Positions 7,471 to 15,351 of a stretch of DNA of 64,000 bases are shown piece after piece (within the stretch, counting starts at the first letter, position 1; each line of letters opens with the position of its first letter). The stretch is from Pedobacter rhodius (GTDB lineage: Bacteria > Bacteroidota > Bacteroidia > Sphingobacteriales > Sphingobacteriaceae). The position numbers were made by a program, and so were the translations under genes. Below the pieces are notes generated by a model that saw only the letters and a list, made by a program, of their open reading frames with translations, was not told the origin of the DNA and did not search any database. The stretch spans positions 300,892 through 364,891 of the forward strand of contig NZ_JAPWGL010000005.1 of assembly GCF_027213645.1 (NCBI RefSeq), read 5' to 3'.

Positions 7471-8835
7471 TTAATAACCAGGATTCTGAACCAGGTTTTT
7501 GTTTGCATCCCGTTCTCTTTGAGGAATAGGGAAAACCAGAGCGTTTGAATTCCATGCCAGAGAACCAATATTTGTTTGGGTTCTTTTTGCATCATGCAGG
7601 GCAAAGCCTTCGAAAGCCAATTCTAACTTTCTTTCAGCTAAAATATTTGCAAGTGTTGCAGTTGTAGTTGTTAATCCTGCTCTGCTTCTTACAACAGCTA
7701 AATCCTGTAATGGCGTTCTGCCACCAATCGGGGCCGCAGGGGCTAAACGAACGTTAGCTTCAGCCCTGATTAAATACATTTCTGCCAATCTTATTACAGA
7801 AACATTTCCGTAAGGGTTTGCATATTTTGATGTGTACATATCACCGTCATCATAAAATGCATTAATTCTATCATCATTAGCCGCATATGTTGTTGTAATC
7901 CAATTCTGCGAAATTACCGCATCGCCTCTGCCTCCGTAAGATGAAGAACCATAAAATTCATTATAACCATTAAAACCTGTTAAAGTAGTAACCTGGATAG
8001 CAAATACATCTTCCGTAGAATTAACCCCGGGTGTAGAGCCCATCGTTGGAAAAGCATTAATAAATGAAGATGTTAAAGCATAGTTGCCGGAAGCAATTAC
8101 CCTGTTAGCGGCCGCGGCGGCATCAGCATAATTTCCCATCTGTAAGTACAACCTGGCGAGCATACCTGCGGCAGAATATTTGGTTGCAAAGAAACCATTA
8201 GTTGCCGGTAGTTTTGCTTCGGCATCTGTTAAGTCGGCTATTGCCTGTGCGTATACTGCCGCTACAGTTGCCCTGCTCACATAACTTGCGTCTGTAACTG
8301 CGGTTGTTGGCGTTAAAACAATTGGAACACCTAAATTAGTTGTCGGACTACCATCATTATATGCCTTTCCGAATACTTTTACCAAATCAAAGTATGCAGC
8401 GCCTCTTATAAATTTTGCTTCGCCTTCTACTTTGTTTTTCTTTGCTGCATCAACTTTATCAATAGCAGCAAGTACATTATTAGCATCATTAATAGTCGTA
8501 TAACCTGCAGCCCATACATTATCAACAAAAGTATTGGTTACCAAAAGCTTTTTATTGATGGTTTGCGTAAGTTCCTCGTAAGTTCCATACCATTCTATGG
8601 CATCTGTATTTGCTAAAAAATCAGCCATCAGGAATGGACGCCCGCCATAAAAATTTCTGCTGCCTAAGGCCGAATAAGTACCAACTAAGGCTACCTCAAC
8701 ATCTTTAGACTTAAGTAATGCCTGACTTTGTTCAATGGTATCAACCGGAGCGATATCCAGTGCTTTTTTGCAGGAAGATGCTGCGGCTAAGAGCATCGAC
8801 GCAAAAAGTAAATTATATATATATGTCTTTTTCAT
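7471..8835 (-). CDS. RagB/SusD family outer-membrane lipoprotein
   Basis: SusD-like lipoproteins sit on the cell surface and close over the SusC channel to capture glycans. The 454-residue product has a lipoprotein signal with a lipobox ending AASSC (Cys22), TPR-like helices in the N-terminal half (YFDLVKVFGKAY, AAGMLARLYLQMGNYADA), and the conserved C-terminal SusD block with AEMYLIRAEA, LAERKLELAFEG and a final NLVQNPGY. It follows the SusC-like gene by 18 bp on the same strand. No carbohydrate enzyme or regulator lies beside the pair, so its substrate cannot be inferred from context. Confidence 0.93.
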   Translation of the reverse strand: MKKTYIYNLLFASMLLAAASSCKKALDIAPVDTIEQSQALLKSKDVEVALVGTYSALGSRNFYGGRPFLMADFLANTDAIEWYGTYEELTQTINKKLLVTNTFVDNVWAAGYTTINDANNVLAAIDKVDAAKKNKVEGEAKFIRGAAYFDLVKVFGKAYNDGSPTTNLGVPIVLTPTTAVTDASYVSRATVAAVYAQAIADLTDAEAKLPATNGFFATKYSAAGMLARLYLQMGNYADAAAAANRVIASGNYALTSSFINAFPTMGSTPGVNSTEDVFAIQVTTLTGFNGYNEFYGSSSYGGRGDAVISQNWITTTYAANDDRINAFYDDGDMYTSKYANPYGNVSVIRLAEMYLIRAEANVRLAPAAPIGGRTPLQDLAVVRSRAGLTTTTATLANILAERKLELAFEGFALHDAKRTQTNIGSLAWNSNALVFPIPQRERDANKNLVQNPGY

Positions 8836-8853
8836 AATGAATCTCTTTAAAAA

Positions 8854-11800
8854 TTATAAGCCAATGTTTATACCGAATGATATCACTCTTGGTTGAGGCG
8901 CTGAATAGAAATCTACCCCCTGATTGATATTAGTCGACTGGTAATCCGCATTCACTTCAGGATCCCAACCTTTGTAACCTGTAATTGTTGCTAAATTTTG
9001 AGCGGTAGCATAAATTCTCAACCTGCTTAATTTAATTTTACTTAAAACTTCAGGCGTAAAAGTATAGCCTAAGGTTAAGGTTTTTAAACGAAGGTATTTA
9101 CCGTCTGATAGGTATCTTGTAGAGTTTCCTGTTCCATTGGCATAAAATAATCGTGGTTCAGGCACTTGAGTAATATCGCCCGGTTTATTCCAGTAAGACA
9201 TTTGGTCTGCAGTTTGATTGTCATAACCGTTAGATGCACTTGCACTCATATATTGACCACCTGCATTAAAGATTTTATTTCCGCTAACGCCTTGCAGGAA
9301 CACACCTAAATCAAACCCCTTAAAAGAGAAAGTATTGTTAATTCCGAAGATGTATTTAGGATTCGGATTTCCGGCAAAAATTCTTTGTGCCTGATTGATG
9401 TCGTTTGTGGTACCTCTGTTTACATTACCACTTGCATCTGTTGTGTTCAGATAATAAATGGCATCGCCGTTCGCCGGATTCACACCTGCATATTCAGGTA
9501 AATAAAACACTCCAATTGGCTGACCGGCAATGGCAGCATTAATTTCATTGCTATTTAAAACCTGGCCACCTAAGTCGGTAATTTTATTGTTGTTAATAGA
9601 AGCTGTTAAAGCTGTTGACCATTTAAAAGCACCTACAAAGTTTTCGGTATTTATGCCCAGCTCATAACCTGTATTTTTAAGCTTGCCTAAATTCTGGGTT
9701 TTAGTAGAAAAACCTGTTGTTTGAGGAATAGGCACATCTAATAATAAATCGGTTGTGTTTTTCTGATAAAAATCAAAAACACCGCTAATCCGGTTTTTAA
9801 AAATGCCAAAATCCAATCCTAAATCAAGTTGTTTTGTTTTCTCCCAGGTTAAATCGGGATTTGCAATTCTGGTCGGAATCTGGCCAGCGCTACCGCCATA
9901 AGCGCCAGTACCGCTAAATAAACCACGGGCTGAATAGTTCCCGATTTCAGCATTACCTGTTAAACCATAACTTGCTCTGAATTTTAATAAACTAATAGAA
10001 TTACTGCTTTTTAAGAAATCTTCTTCAGATGCAATCCATGCCAATGAACCGGCAGGAAAATAACCATATTTATGATTTGCACCAAAGCGTGATGAACCAT
10101 CAGCCCTAACACTAAAACCAAGTAAATAACGATTGTTGTATTTATAGTTTGCTCTAAAGAAATAAGATAAAAAGCTGAACGCACTTTCGTTAGACGTTGC
10201 CGTAACTTTTGTTGCGGCACTTCCGAGTTTTATATAAGAGTCGCTGGGAAAATCCTGGCCCTCTAATGTGCTGTATTTACTGGTAGATTTTTGATAACTG
10301 GTACCTAAAACAGCATCAAACTGGCTTTTTTCCCCAAAGTTGGTCGCATAGGTAAAGTAGTTGTTTGTATTGGCATTAATTACGAAAGTTGAAATATTTT
10401 GTCCATCGCCATTGGCCGTTCCCGTATTCCTGAACGTTAATGAGCCATAATAGCTTTCCTCATTTTGATTCAGGTTATCAATTGAAAAGTCTGTACTGAA
10501 TTTTAAACCTTTGGCAATATTTATATTGGCAAAAGCCTTACCAATTGTTCTGTAAACAGTTGCCTTATAAAAAGCATTGTCAATGCTAATAAACGGATTG
10601 TAATAAACCGGATAGTTAGAAGCAGCGCCCGGCAAGGTTCCGCTAACTAAACCAGAACGCGGATCGATAAAAGGTGTAATTGGTGATAGTGCAACAGCCT
10701 GTAACGGACTTGAAAAAGCATTGTCGTTTGATAATCTGTTGTTAATACTGTTAGAAAAATTTATGTTCACACCAACTTCAATGAAATCAGTAACTTTATT
10801 TGTCAGGTTTAACCTGCCGCTGTAACGTTTGTAACTATTTCCAACGATAATACCATCCTGGTCTAAAGCCTGTCCACCAATATAAAACTTCGTTTTTTCA
10901 TTTCCGCCGGTTAGGTTTAAATCGTATTGTTGGGTTAAGGGGTTATCCTGAAAAGCAGCAGCTTCCCAGTTTGAATTAACTTTATAAGTCTGATAATCCG
11001 TGTTTCCGGCTGAATAACGGGTTAACCTGCTTTCTACACTTGTTGCATAAGCAGCCTTTGCTGCAGCTAAAGTGGCATAATCACCATTTAAGAAATCCTG
11101 ATTGGCTGCGCCTTCGCCGGCTCTACGCATAATCTGAACATATTGTTCGGCATTTAAAAATTCACGGTGATTAGAAGGTGTGCTTACTCCACCTAAAGCA
11201 CTGAAATTAATGGTTGTTTTTCCGGATTTACCTTGCTTTGTGGTAATTAATACGACACCATTTGAGGCCCTTGCTCCATAAATAGCAGAAGCTGATGCAT
11301 CTTTTAAAACTTCGATTGATTCAATATCATTGGTATTGATGTCTGCCAGCGCGCTGGTAGGTGCCGATGTACTTGAAAAATTTCCGGATGTAATTGGAAT
11401 ACCATCTACAATATAAAGCGGCTCACTACCTGCCGTTACAGATGCAGCGCCCCTTACTCTTACTGTTATGCCTTGCCCGAGTTTACCATTCTGCGCAGAA
11501 ATATTAACACCGGCAGCTTTACCTTGCAGTGCTTGTTCAAATGTGGTCACAGGCAGGTTTTCTAAGTCCTTAGAACTAACAGATGATTGAGAACCCTTTA
11601 AGTCTCTTTTCGACTGTGTACCGTAACCAACCACGACCACATCAGTTAACGTCGTGTTTTCTTCTTCAAGGCTCACATTAATTGTTGAACTGCCTATCGC
11701 AACTTCTTTGCTCTTATAGCCAATAAAGCTGAATACCAATGTTTTCGTATTAGCGGGAACTGATAATTTGTAATTTCCTGATGCATCAGTCTGTGTGCCT

Positions 11801-11949
11801 GTTGCAGGTGAACCCTTTACAGAAATGCTGGCGCCCGGAATTGGTTCCGCATTTTGGGTTGTTACCTTTCCGCTAATCACTTTGTCTTGAGCAAAGACAA
11901 AGGAAATTGCGCAAAAAGATAAAAATAAACTTAAGAGTAGTTTTTTCAT
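8854..11949 (-). CDS. SusC/RagA family TonB-linked outer-membrane receptor
   Basis: This 1031-residue TonB-dependent transporter would import ligand captured by the SusD-like partner downstream. In order: signal peptide (to about residue 21, FAQD), carboxypeptidase-D-like regulatory domain (VISGKVTTQNAEPIPGASI, about 24-100), TonB-box-like DVVVVGYGTQ, plug domain (GVNISAQNGKLGQGITVRVRGAAS, LYIVDGIPI, IEVLKDASASAIYGARASNGVVLITTKQG read in pieces), and a long beta-barrel ending in an aromatic-rich strand and FGINIGL. The start is ATG at 11949; a TTG just before it would add one residue. Gene order susC-susD is normal, but there is no adjacent sigma/anti-sigma or HTCS gene. Confidence 0.94.
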   Translation of the reverse strand: MKKLLLSLFLSFCAISFVFAQDKVISGKVTTQNAEPIPGASISVKGSPATGTQTDASGNYKLSVPANTKTLVFSFIGYKSKEVAIGSSTINVSLEEENTTLTDVVVVGYGTQSKRDLKGSQSSVSSKDLENLPVTTFEQALQGKAAGVNISAQNGKLGQGITVRVRGAASVTAGSEPLYIVDGIPITSGNFSSTSAPTSALADINTNDIESIEVLKDASASAIYGARASNGVVLITTKQGKSGKTTINFSALGGVSTPSNHREFLNAEQYVQIMRRAGEGAANQDFLNGDYATLAAAKAAYATSVESRLTRYSAGNTDYQTYKVNSNWEAAAFQDNPLTQQYDLNLTGGNEKTKFYIGGQALDQDGIIVGNSYKRYSGRLNLTNKVTDFIEVGVNINFSNSINNRLSNDNAFSSPLQAVALSPITPFIDPRSGLVSGTLPGAASNYPVYYNPFISIDNAFYKATVYRTIGKAFANINIAKGLKFSTDFSIDNLNQNEESYYGSLTFRNTGTANGDGQNISTFVINANTNNYFTYATNFGEKSQFDAVLGTSYQKSTSKYSTLEGQDFPSDSYIKLGSAATKVTATSNESAFSFLSYFFRANYKYNNRYLLGFSVRADGSSRFGANHKYGYFPAGSLAWIASEEDFLKSSNSISLLKFRASYGLTGNAEIGNYSARGLFSGTGAYGGSAGQIPTRIANPDLTWEKTKQLDLGLDFGIFKNRISGVFDFYQKNTTDLLLDVPIPQTTGFSTKTQNLGKLKNTGYELGINTENFVGAFKWSTALTASINNNKITDLGGQVLNSNEINAAIAGQPIGVFYLPEYAGVNPANGDAIYYLNTTDASGNVNRGTTNDINQAQRIFAGNPNPKYIFGINNTFSFKGFDLGVFLQGVSGNKIFNAGGQYMSASASNGYDNQTADQMSYWNKPGDITQVPEPRLFYANGTGNSTRYLSDGKYLRLKTLTLGYTFTPEVLSKIKLSRLRIYATAQNLATITGYKGWDPEVNADYQSTNINQGVDFYSAPQPRVISFGINIGL

Positions 11950-12148
11950 CAAATTTTAGGTTTTAGTTAATAATAGTATGCTGAGTAACGCGTCATGCTT
12001 AAATATAACTAAATTATCAGGGATTCTTAATAAAAATTTTTGCTTTTTTCTTGAAATAAAACGAATAAAATCATCATGAAACAATATGTAACCCATATTT
12101 GTTATTAAGAAACAAAAACAAATATTTAATATATAAGGCGATAATAAA

Positions 12149-12334
12149 ATGGATAAGTTAGAATTAAAAGGCAAATGGAACGAGATTAAAGGGAAAGTTA
12201 AACAAGCTTATGGCGATTTAACGGAAGATGATTTAACCCATGAAGAAGGTAAGGATGATGAATTGTTAGGAAAATTACAACAGAAAACCGGCAAAGGCCG
12301 TGATGAACTTGTAAAATGGATTAATTCATTATAA
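12149..12334 (+). CDS. CsbD-like small stress protein
   Basis: A 61-residue cytoplasmic protein of the CsbD family: MDKLELKGKWNEIKGKVKQA followed by YGDLTEDDLTHEEGKDDELLGKLQQKTGK. The KGKWNEIKGKVKQAYGDLT block is the family signature. CsbD proteins are induced by general stress in Bacillus; the molecular role is unknown. Here the gene is a single unit between the susC-like gene (divergent) and the GH130 gene, with its own terminator 18 bp after the stop. Confidence 0.9.
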   Translation: MDKLELKGKWNEIKGKVKQAYGDLTEDDLTHEEGKDDELLGKLQQKTGKGRDELVKWINSL

Positions 12335-12351
12335 AAACCTGAATTCTAATA

Positions 12352-12385
12352 AACAGGCAATCAGTTTTGGTTGCCTGTTTTGTTT
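12352..12385 (+). terminator. Terminator after the CsbD-like gene
   Basis: AACAGGCAA (12352-12360) pairs perfectly with TTGCCTGTT (12371-12379), with a 10-nt loop and a TTGTTT tail. It ends ten bases before the GH130 start codon, so that gene is either read through this hairpin or has a promoter inside the CsbD gene. Confidence 0.85.
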
Positions 12386-12394
12386 ATATAAAAT

Positions 12395-13453
12395 ATGGCC
12401 GACCTAGCGAAAAGATTTTCCCAGAACCCAATACTGTCCCCGAAAGATTTAGCCTCAAGTCGCGAAGGTTTGGAAATTGCCTGTTTGTTAAATCCGGGTG
12501 TTTTTACTTTCCAAAATAAAACCTGGTTGCTCATTCGTGTTGCCGAAAGACCTAAACAGATAAATGGTGTAATTTCTTTCCCGGTTTTAACAGGCGACGG
12601 GATTGAAATTATTGCCATAAATGAAAATGACCCGGATCTGATTGCCGACGACCCTCGTGTAATTACCTATAAAGGAGCCGATTATCTGACAACACTTTCG
12701 CATTTGCGATTGGTTTGTAGCGATGACGGCATCAATTTCCATCAGCCCGAAGGTTACCCCTTATTACAAGGCGAAGGTCCGGATGAAGTTTTCGGTATTG
12801 AAGATTGCCGGGTAGCTTTAATCGACGGCACCTATTACCTCACATTTACGGCCGTTTCTGGTGATGGCGTTGGAGTTGGCATGCGAACAACTAAAGATTG
12901 GAAAATCTTTGAAAAACATGGAATGGTTATTCCGCCTCATAATAAAGATTGTGCAATTTTTGAAGAAAAGATTAATGGGAAGTTTTATGCACTCCATCGC
13001 CCGAGTAGTGTTGATTTAGGTGGCAATTACATCTGGCTGGCCGAATCGCCAGATGGGATTCACTGGGGCAATCATAAATGCTTAATCAAAACCCGGAAAA
13101 ATAGCTGGGATAGCAAGCGTGTTGGCGCCGGCGCAGCGCCGATTAAAACGGAGAAAGGCTGGCTCGAAATTTACCATGGCGCAAACAATGAACATCAATA
13201 TTGTCTGGGTGCTTTTTTAATGGATTTGGATGATCCATCGAAAGTATTAGCCCAAACGGAAGAACCAATTATGAAGCCAGCGGTCGATTACGAATTAAAC
13301 GGCTTTTTTGGCCAGGTGGTTTTTACAAACGGGCATTTGGTTAACGGTGATGAGTTAACGATTTATTATGGTGCGGCAGATGAATTTGTTTGCGGAGCCA
13401 AATTTTCAATTCAGGAAATATTATCCAATCTAAAATATAAGCTTACTGAATAA
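12395..13453 (+). CDS. Glycoside hydrolase family 130 protein (beta-mannoside phosphorylase or mannosidase)
   Basis: GH130 enzymes act on beta-mannosides, either by phosphorolysis that releases mannose 1-phosphate or, in some subgroups, by hydrolysis. The 352-residue product shows the five-bladed propeller style of the family: NPILSPKDL at the start, then GIEDCRV (near residue 130) in the place of the usual GxEDPR with the catalytic aspartate, ALHRPSS, and GAGAAPI and EIYHGA motifs. No signal peptide, so cytoplasmic. I cannot tell phosphorylase from hydrolase without aligning the phosphate-binding residues. The start is only 10 bp after the CsbD terminator; an 88-bp gap separates it from the following exported protein gene. 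Confidence 0.85.
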   Translation: MADLAKRFSQNPILSPKDLASSREGLEIACLLNPGVFTFQNKTWLLIRVAERPKQINGVISFPVLTGDGIEIIAINENDPDLIADDPRVITYKGADYLTTLSHLRLVCSDDGINFHQPEGYPLLQGEGPDEVFGIEDCRVALIDGTYYLTFTAVSGDGVGVGMRTTKDWKIFEKHGMVIPPHNKDCAIFEEKINGKFYALHRPSSVDLGGNYIWLAESPDGIHWGNHKCLIKTRKNSWDSKRVGAGAAPIKTEKGWLEIYHGANNEHQYCLGAFLMDLDDPSKVLAQTEEPIMKPAVDYELNGFFGQVVFTNGHLVNGDELTIYYGAADEFVCGAKFSIQEILSNLKYKLTE

Positions 13454-13541
13454 TATACATATAAGAAAAGCCTAAATTACAGCGAGCTAAAGCCAGATGT
13501 TATAATGCCAGCTGCTAACCAAATAAAATATTTAATTACTA

Positions 13542-15260
13542 ATGAGATTTACTTTAAAAATTCTTTTAATAATCACATTTATAGTTCGCTATGGTGTTGT
13601 GAAAGCTCAGGTTAAGCAGTTAACCCTGAACAGGGTGGAAGAGATGGCTAACCTACCGCAGCCTTTACAAATTATCGACTGGAAATTAATGGCACAAAAC
13701 TTCGATAAAACCATTTATGATTTTCAGGCTACAGGCGATTACTGGCCAATGATTTGGATGGACAGTACCAATAAAAATTTCGATCAGCCCGTTATGGGAA
13801 TTTATACCGCTGTTGGTGATGTTCGACAAGGAAAGCAACACAATAAAGGTATGTTTCATGAAGCACTGGCCAATATGGGGTCTGTGTTGGGCGCCAGTTT
13901 AATCGGCATTGATAAAAGTAAACAGAACGGTATGAACTATGTCGCTATGCTGAAAAATTATTTTAACCGGGATACAAAATGGAACATTATGATGAATAAT
14001 ACCGCTCCGGAAGTTGCGCTTTTAGGCGGTGGTTATGGAAGGGATTGGTGGTACGACGTTTACCCAAATGTACTTTTTTACGCGATTTATGAACGGTATC
14101 CAAATGAAAAAGATTTCGACTGGATTGCTAAAAGTATTGCTGAAAAATTTTATAAAGCAGATTCTATTTTAAAAGGCAATTATAATTATTCGTATTTCGA
14201 TTATGCACAAATGAAGCCTATGAAAAACCAAATTTGTGCGCAACAGGATGCAGCTGCCGGCCACGCCTGGGTTTTGTATGCCGCCTACAAAAAGTTTGGC
14301 GATAAGCGTTATCTGCAGGGTGCAATCAGCGCAATGACCGCCTTAGAAAACAATAAGATAAATCCAACATATGAATTATTAATGCCTTTTGGCGCTTACC
14401 TGGCTGCAAGGATGAATGTGGAACAAGGAACACGTTTTGATGTTCAAAAGCTTTTAGGCTGGACTTTTGACGGGACAGCTGTTTGCCGAGCGGGTTGGGG
14501 GATTTTAACCGGCAAATGGAACGGATTTGATGTTTCAGGCGTTGTTGGCAGCACAATGGATCATGGTGGTTACGGTTTTTTGATGAATACATTTGATGCC
14601 GCCTGGCCTTTGGTACCTATTGTTCGTTACGATCCTGCTTATGCGAATGCAATTGGTAAATGGATGCTGAATGCCGTTAACGCTTCGAGATTATTTTATC
14701 CTCAATATGCGCCCAAAGAACACCAGACCTTACCGCAATTTGCTACGGTTACAAAAGGTGTTATTGCTTACGAAGGCTTTGCCAGAAGTTCTACTTTTGA
14801 TTCACTATATACAAATCTTAAAGCACCGGTTGCACAGGGCGACGGACCAAAATGGGTACCTGGCAAAAATCCTGAAGTTTCTCAGTTCAGCGTTTACGGT
14901 AGCAGTCATGTCGGAATATTTGGAGCAATTGTTCAAAAGACAACTGTAGAAGGTATCTTGAAATTAGACGTTCTGGCAACCGATTTTTATCGAAATAAGG
15001 CGTATCCAACCTATTTGATTTACAATCCATACAATCAAAATAAAATCGTCAACTACAAAATTAAAGGCAAAAAGAAAGTTGATTTATACAATGCTGTTGC
15101 GCAGGAGTTTATCGCAAAGAATGTATCACTCGCTGCCAATGTTTCGGTTGAAAAAAATAGTTCGGTTTTAATTGTGGAAACACCTGTAAATGGTAAAATA
15201 ACCAAAGCTGATAATAAGTTATTGGCAAACGGTATCGTGATAGATTATCAGAAAAAATAG
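13542..15260 (+). CDS. Exported protein of unknown function, probable alpha/alpha-toroid enzyme
   Basis: I do not recognise the family. The 572-residue product has a signal peptide (MRFTLKILLIITFIVRYGVVKAQ, cleavage near 23). The body has many aromatic-rich helical segments (GRDWWYDVYPNVLFYAIYERYP; AGHAWVLYAAYKKFGDKRY; FDAAWPLVPIVRYDPAY) typical of six-hairpin glycosidase-like barrels, then a C-terminal part from about residue 460 that reads like a beta-sandwich (YLIYNPYNQNKIVNYKI, SVEKNSSVLIVETP). A periplasmic glycoside-active enzyme is inference from this layout and from the GH130 gene 88 bp upstream. Candidate acidic residues lie in the RDWWYD and DHGGYG stretches. A linalool-dehydratase-like or other helical-barrel lyase is possible. 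Confidence 0.8.
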   Translation: MRFTLKILLIITFIVRYGVVKAQVKQLTLNRVEEMANLPQPLQIIDWKLMAQNFDKTIYDFQATGDYWPMIWMDSTNKNFDQPVMGIYTAVGDVRQGKQHNKGMFHEALANMGSVLGASLIGIDKSKQNGMNYVAMLKNYFNRDTKWNIMMNNTAPEVALLGGGYGRDWWYDVYPNVLFYAIYERYPNEKDFDWIAKSIAEKFYKADSILKGNYNYSYFDYAQMKPMKNQICAQQDAAAGHAWVLYAAYKKFGDKRYLQGAISAMTALENNKINPTYELLMPFGAYLAARMNVEQGTRFDVQKLLGWTFDGTAVCRAGWGILTGKWNGFDVSGVVGSTMDHGGYGFLMNTFDAAWPLVPIVRYDPAYANAIGKWMLNAVNASRLFYPQYAPKEHQTLPQFATVTKGVIAYEGFARSSTFDSLYTNLKAPVAQGDGPKWVPGKNPEVSQFSVYGSSHVGIFGAIVQKTTVEGILKLDVLATDFYRNKAYPTYLIYNPYNQNKIVNYKIKGKKKVDLYNAVAQEFIAKNVSLAANVSVEKNSSVLIVETPVNGKITKADNKLLANGIVIDYQKK

Positions 15261-15285
15261 TCACCATTTCATGCGCTGAAAACAA

Positions 15286-15316
15286 AAAGCGATTCCCATT
15301 TCTGAGAACCGCTTTT
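15286..15316. terminator. Weak hairpin between convergent genes
   Basis: AAAGCG with AACCGCTTT arms plus a broken inner TTC/GAA stem and A/T tracts on both sides lies between the stop codons of the unknown exported protein and the M16 peptidase. The stem is imperfect. Confidence 0.5.
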
Positions 15317-15351
15317 AAACTTTATATTTTCGCTAATAGTATTTTCTGCTT

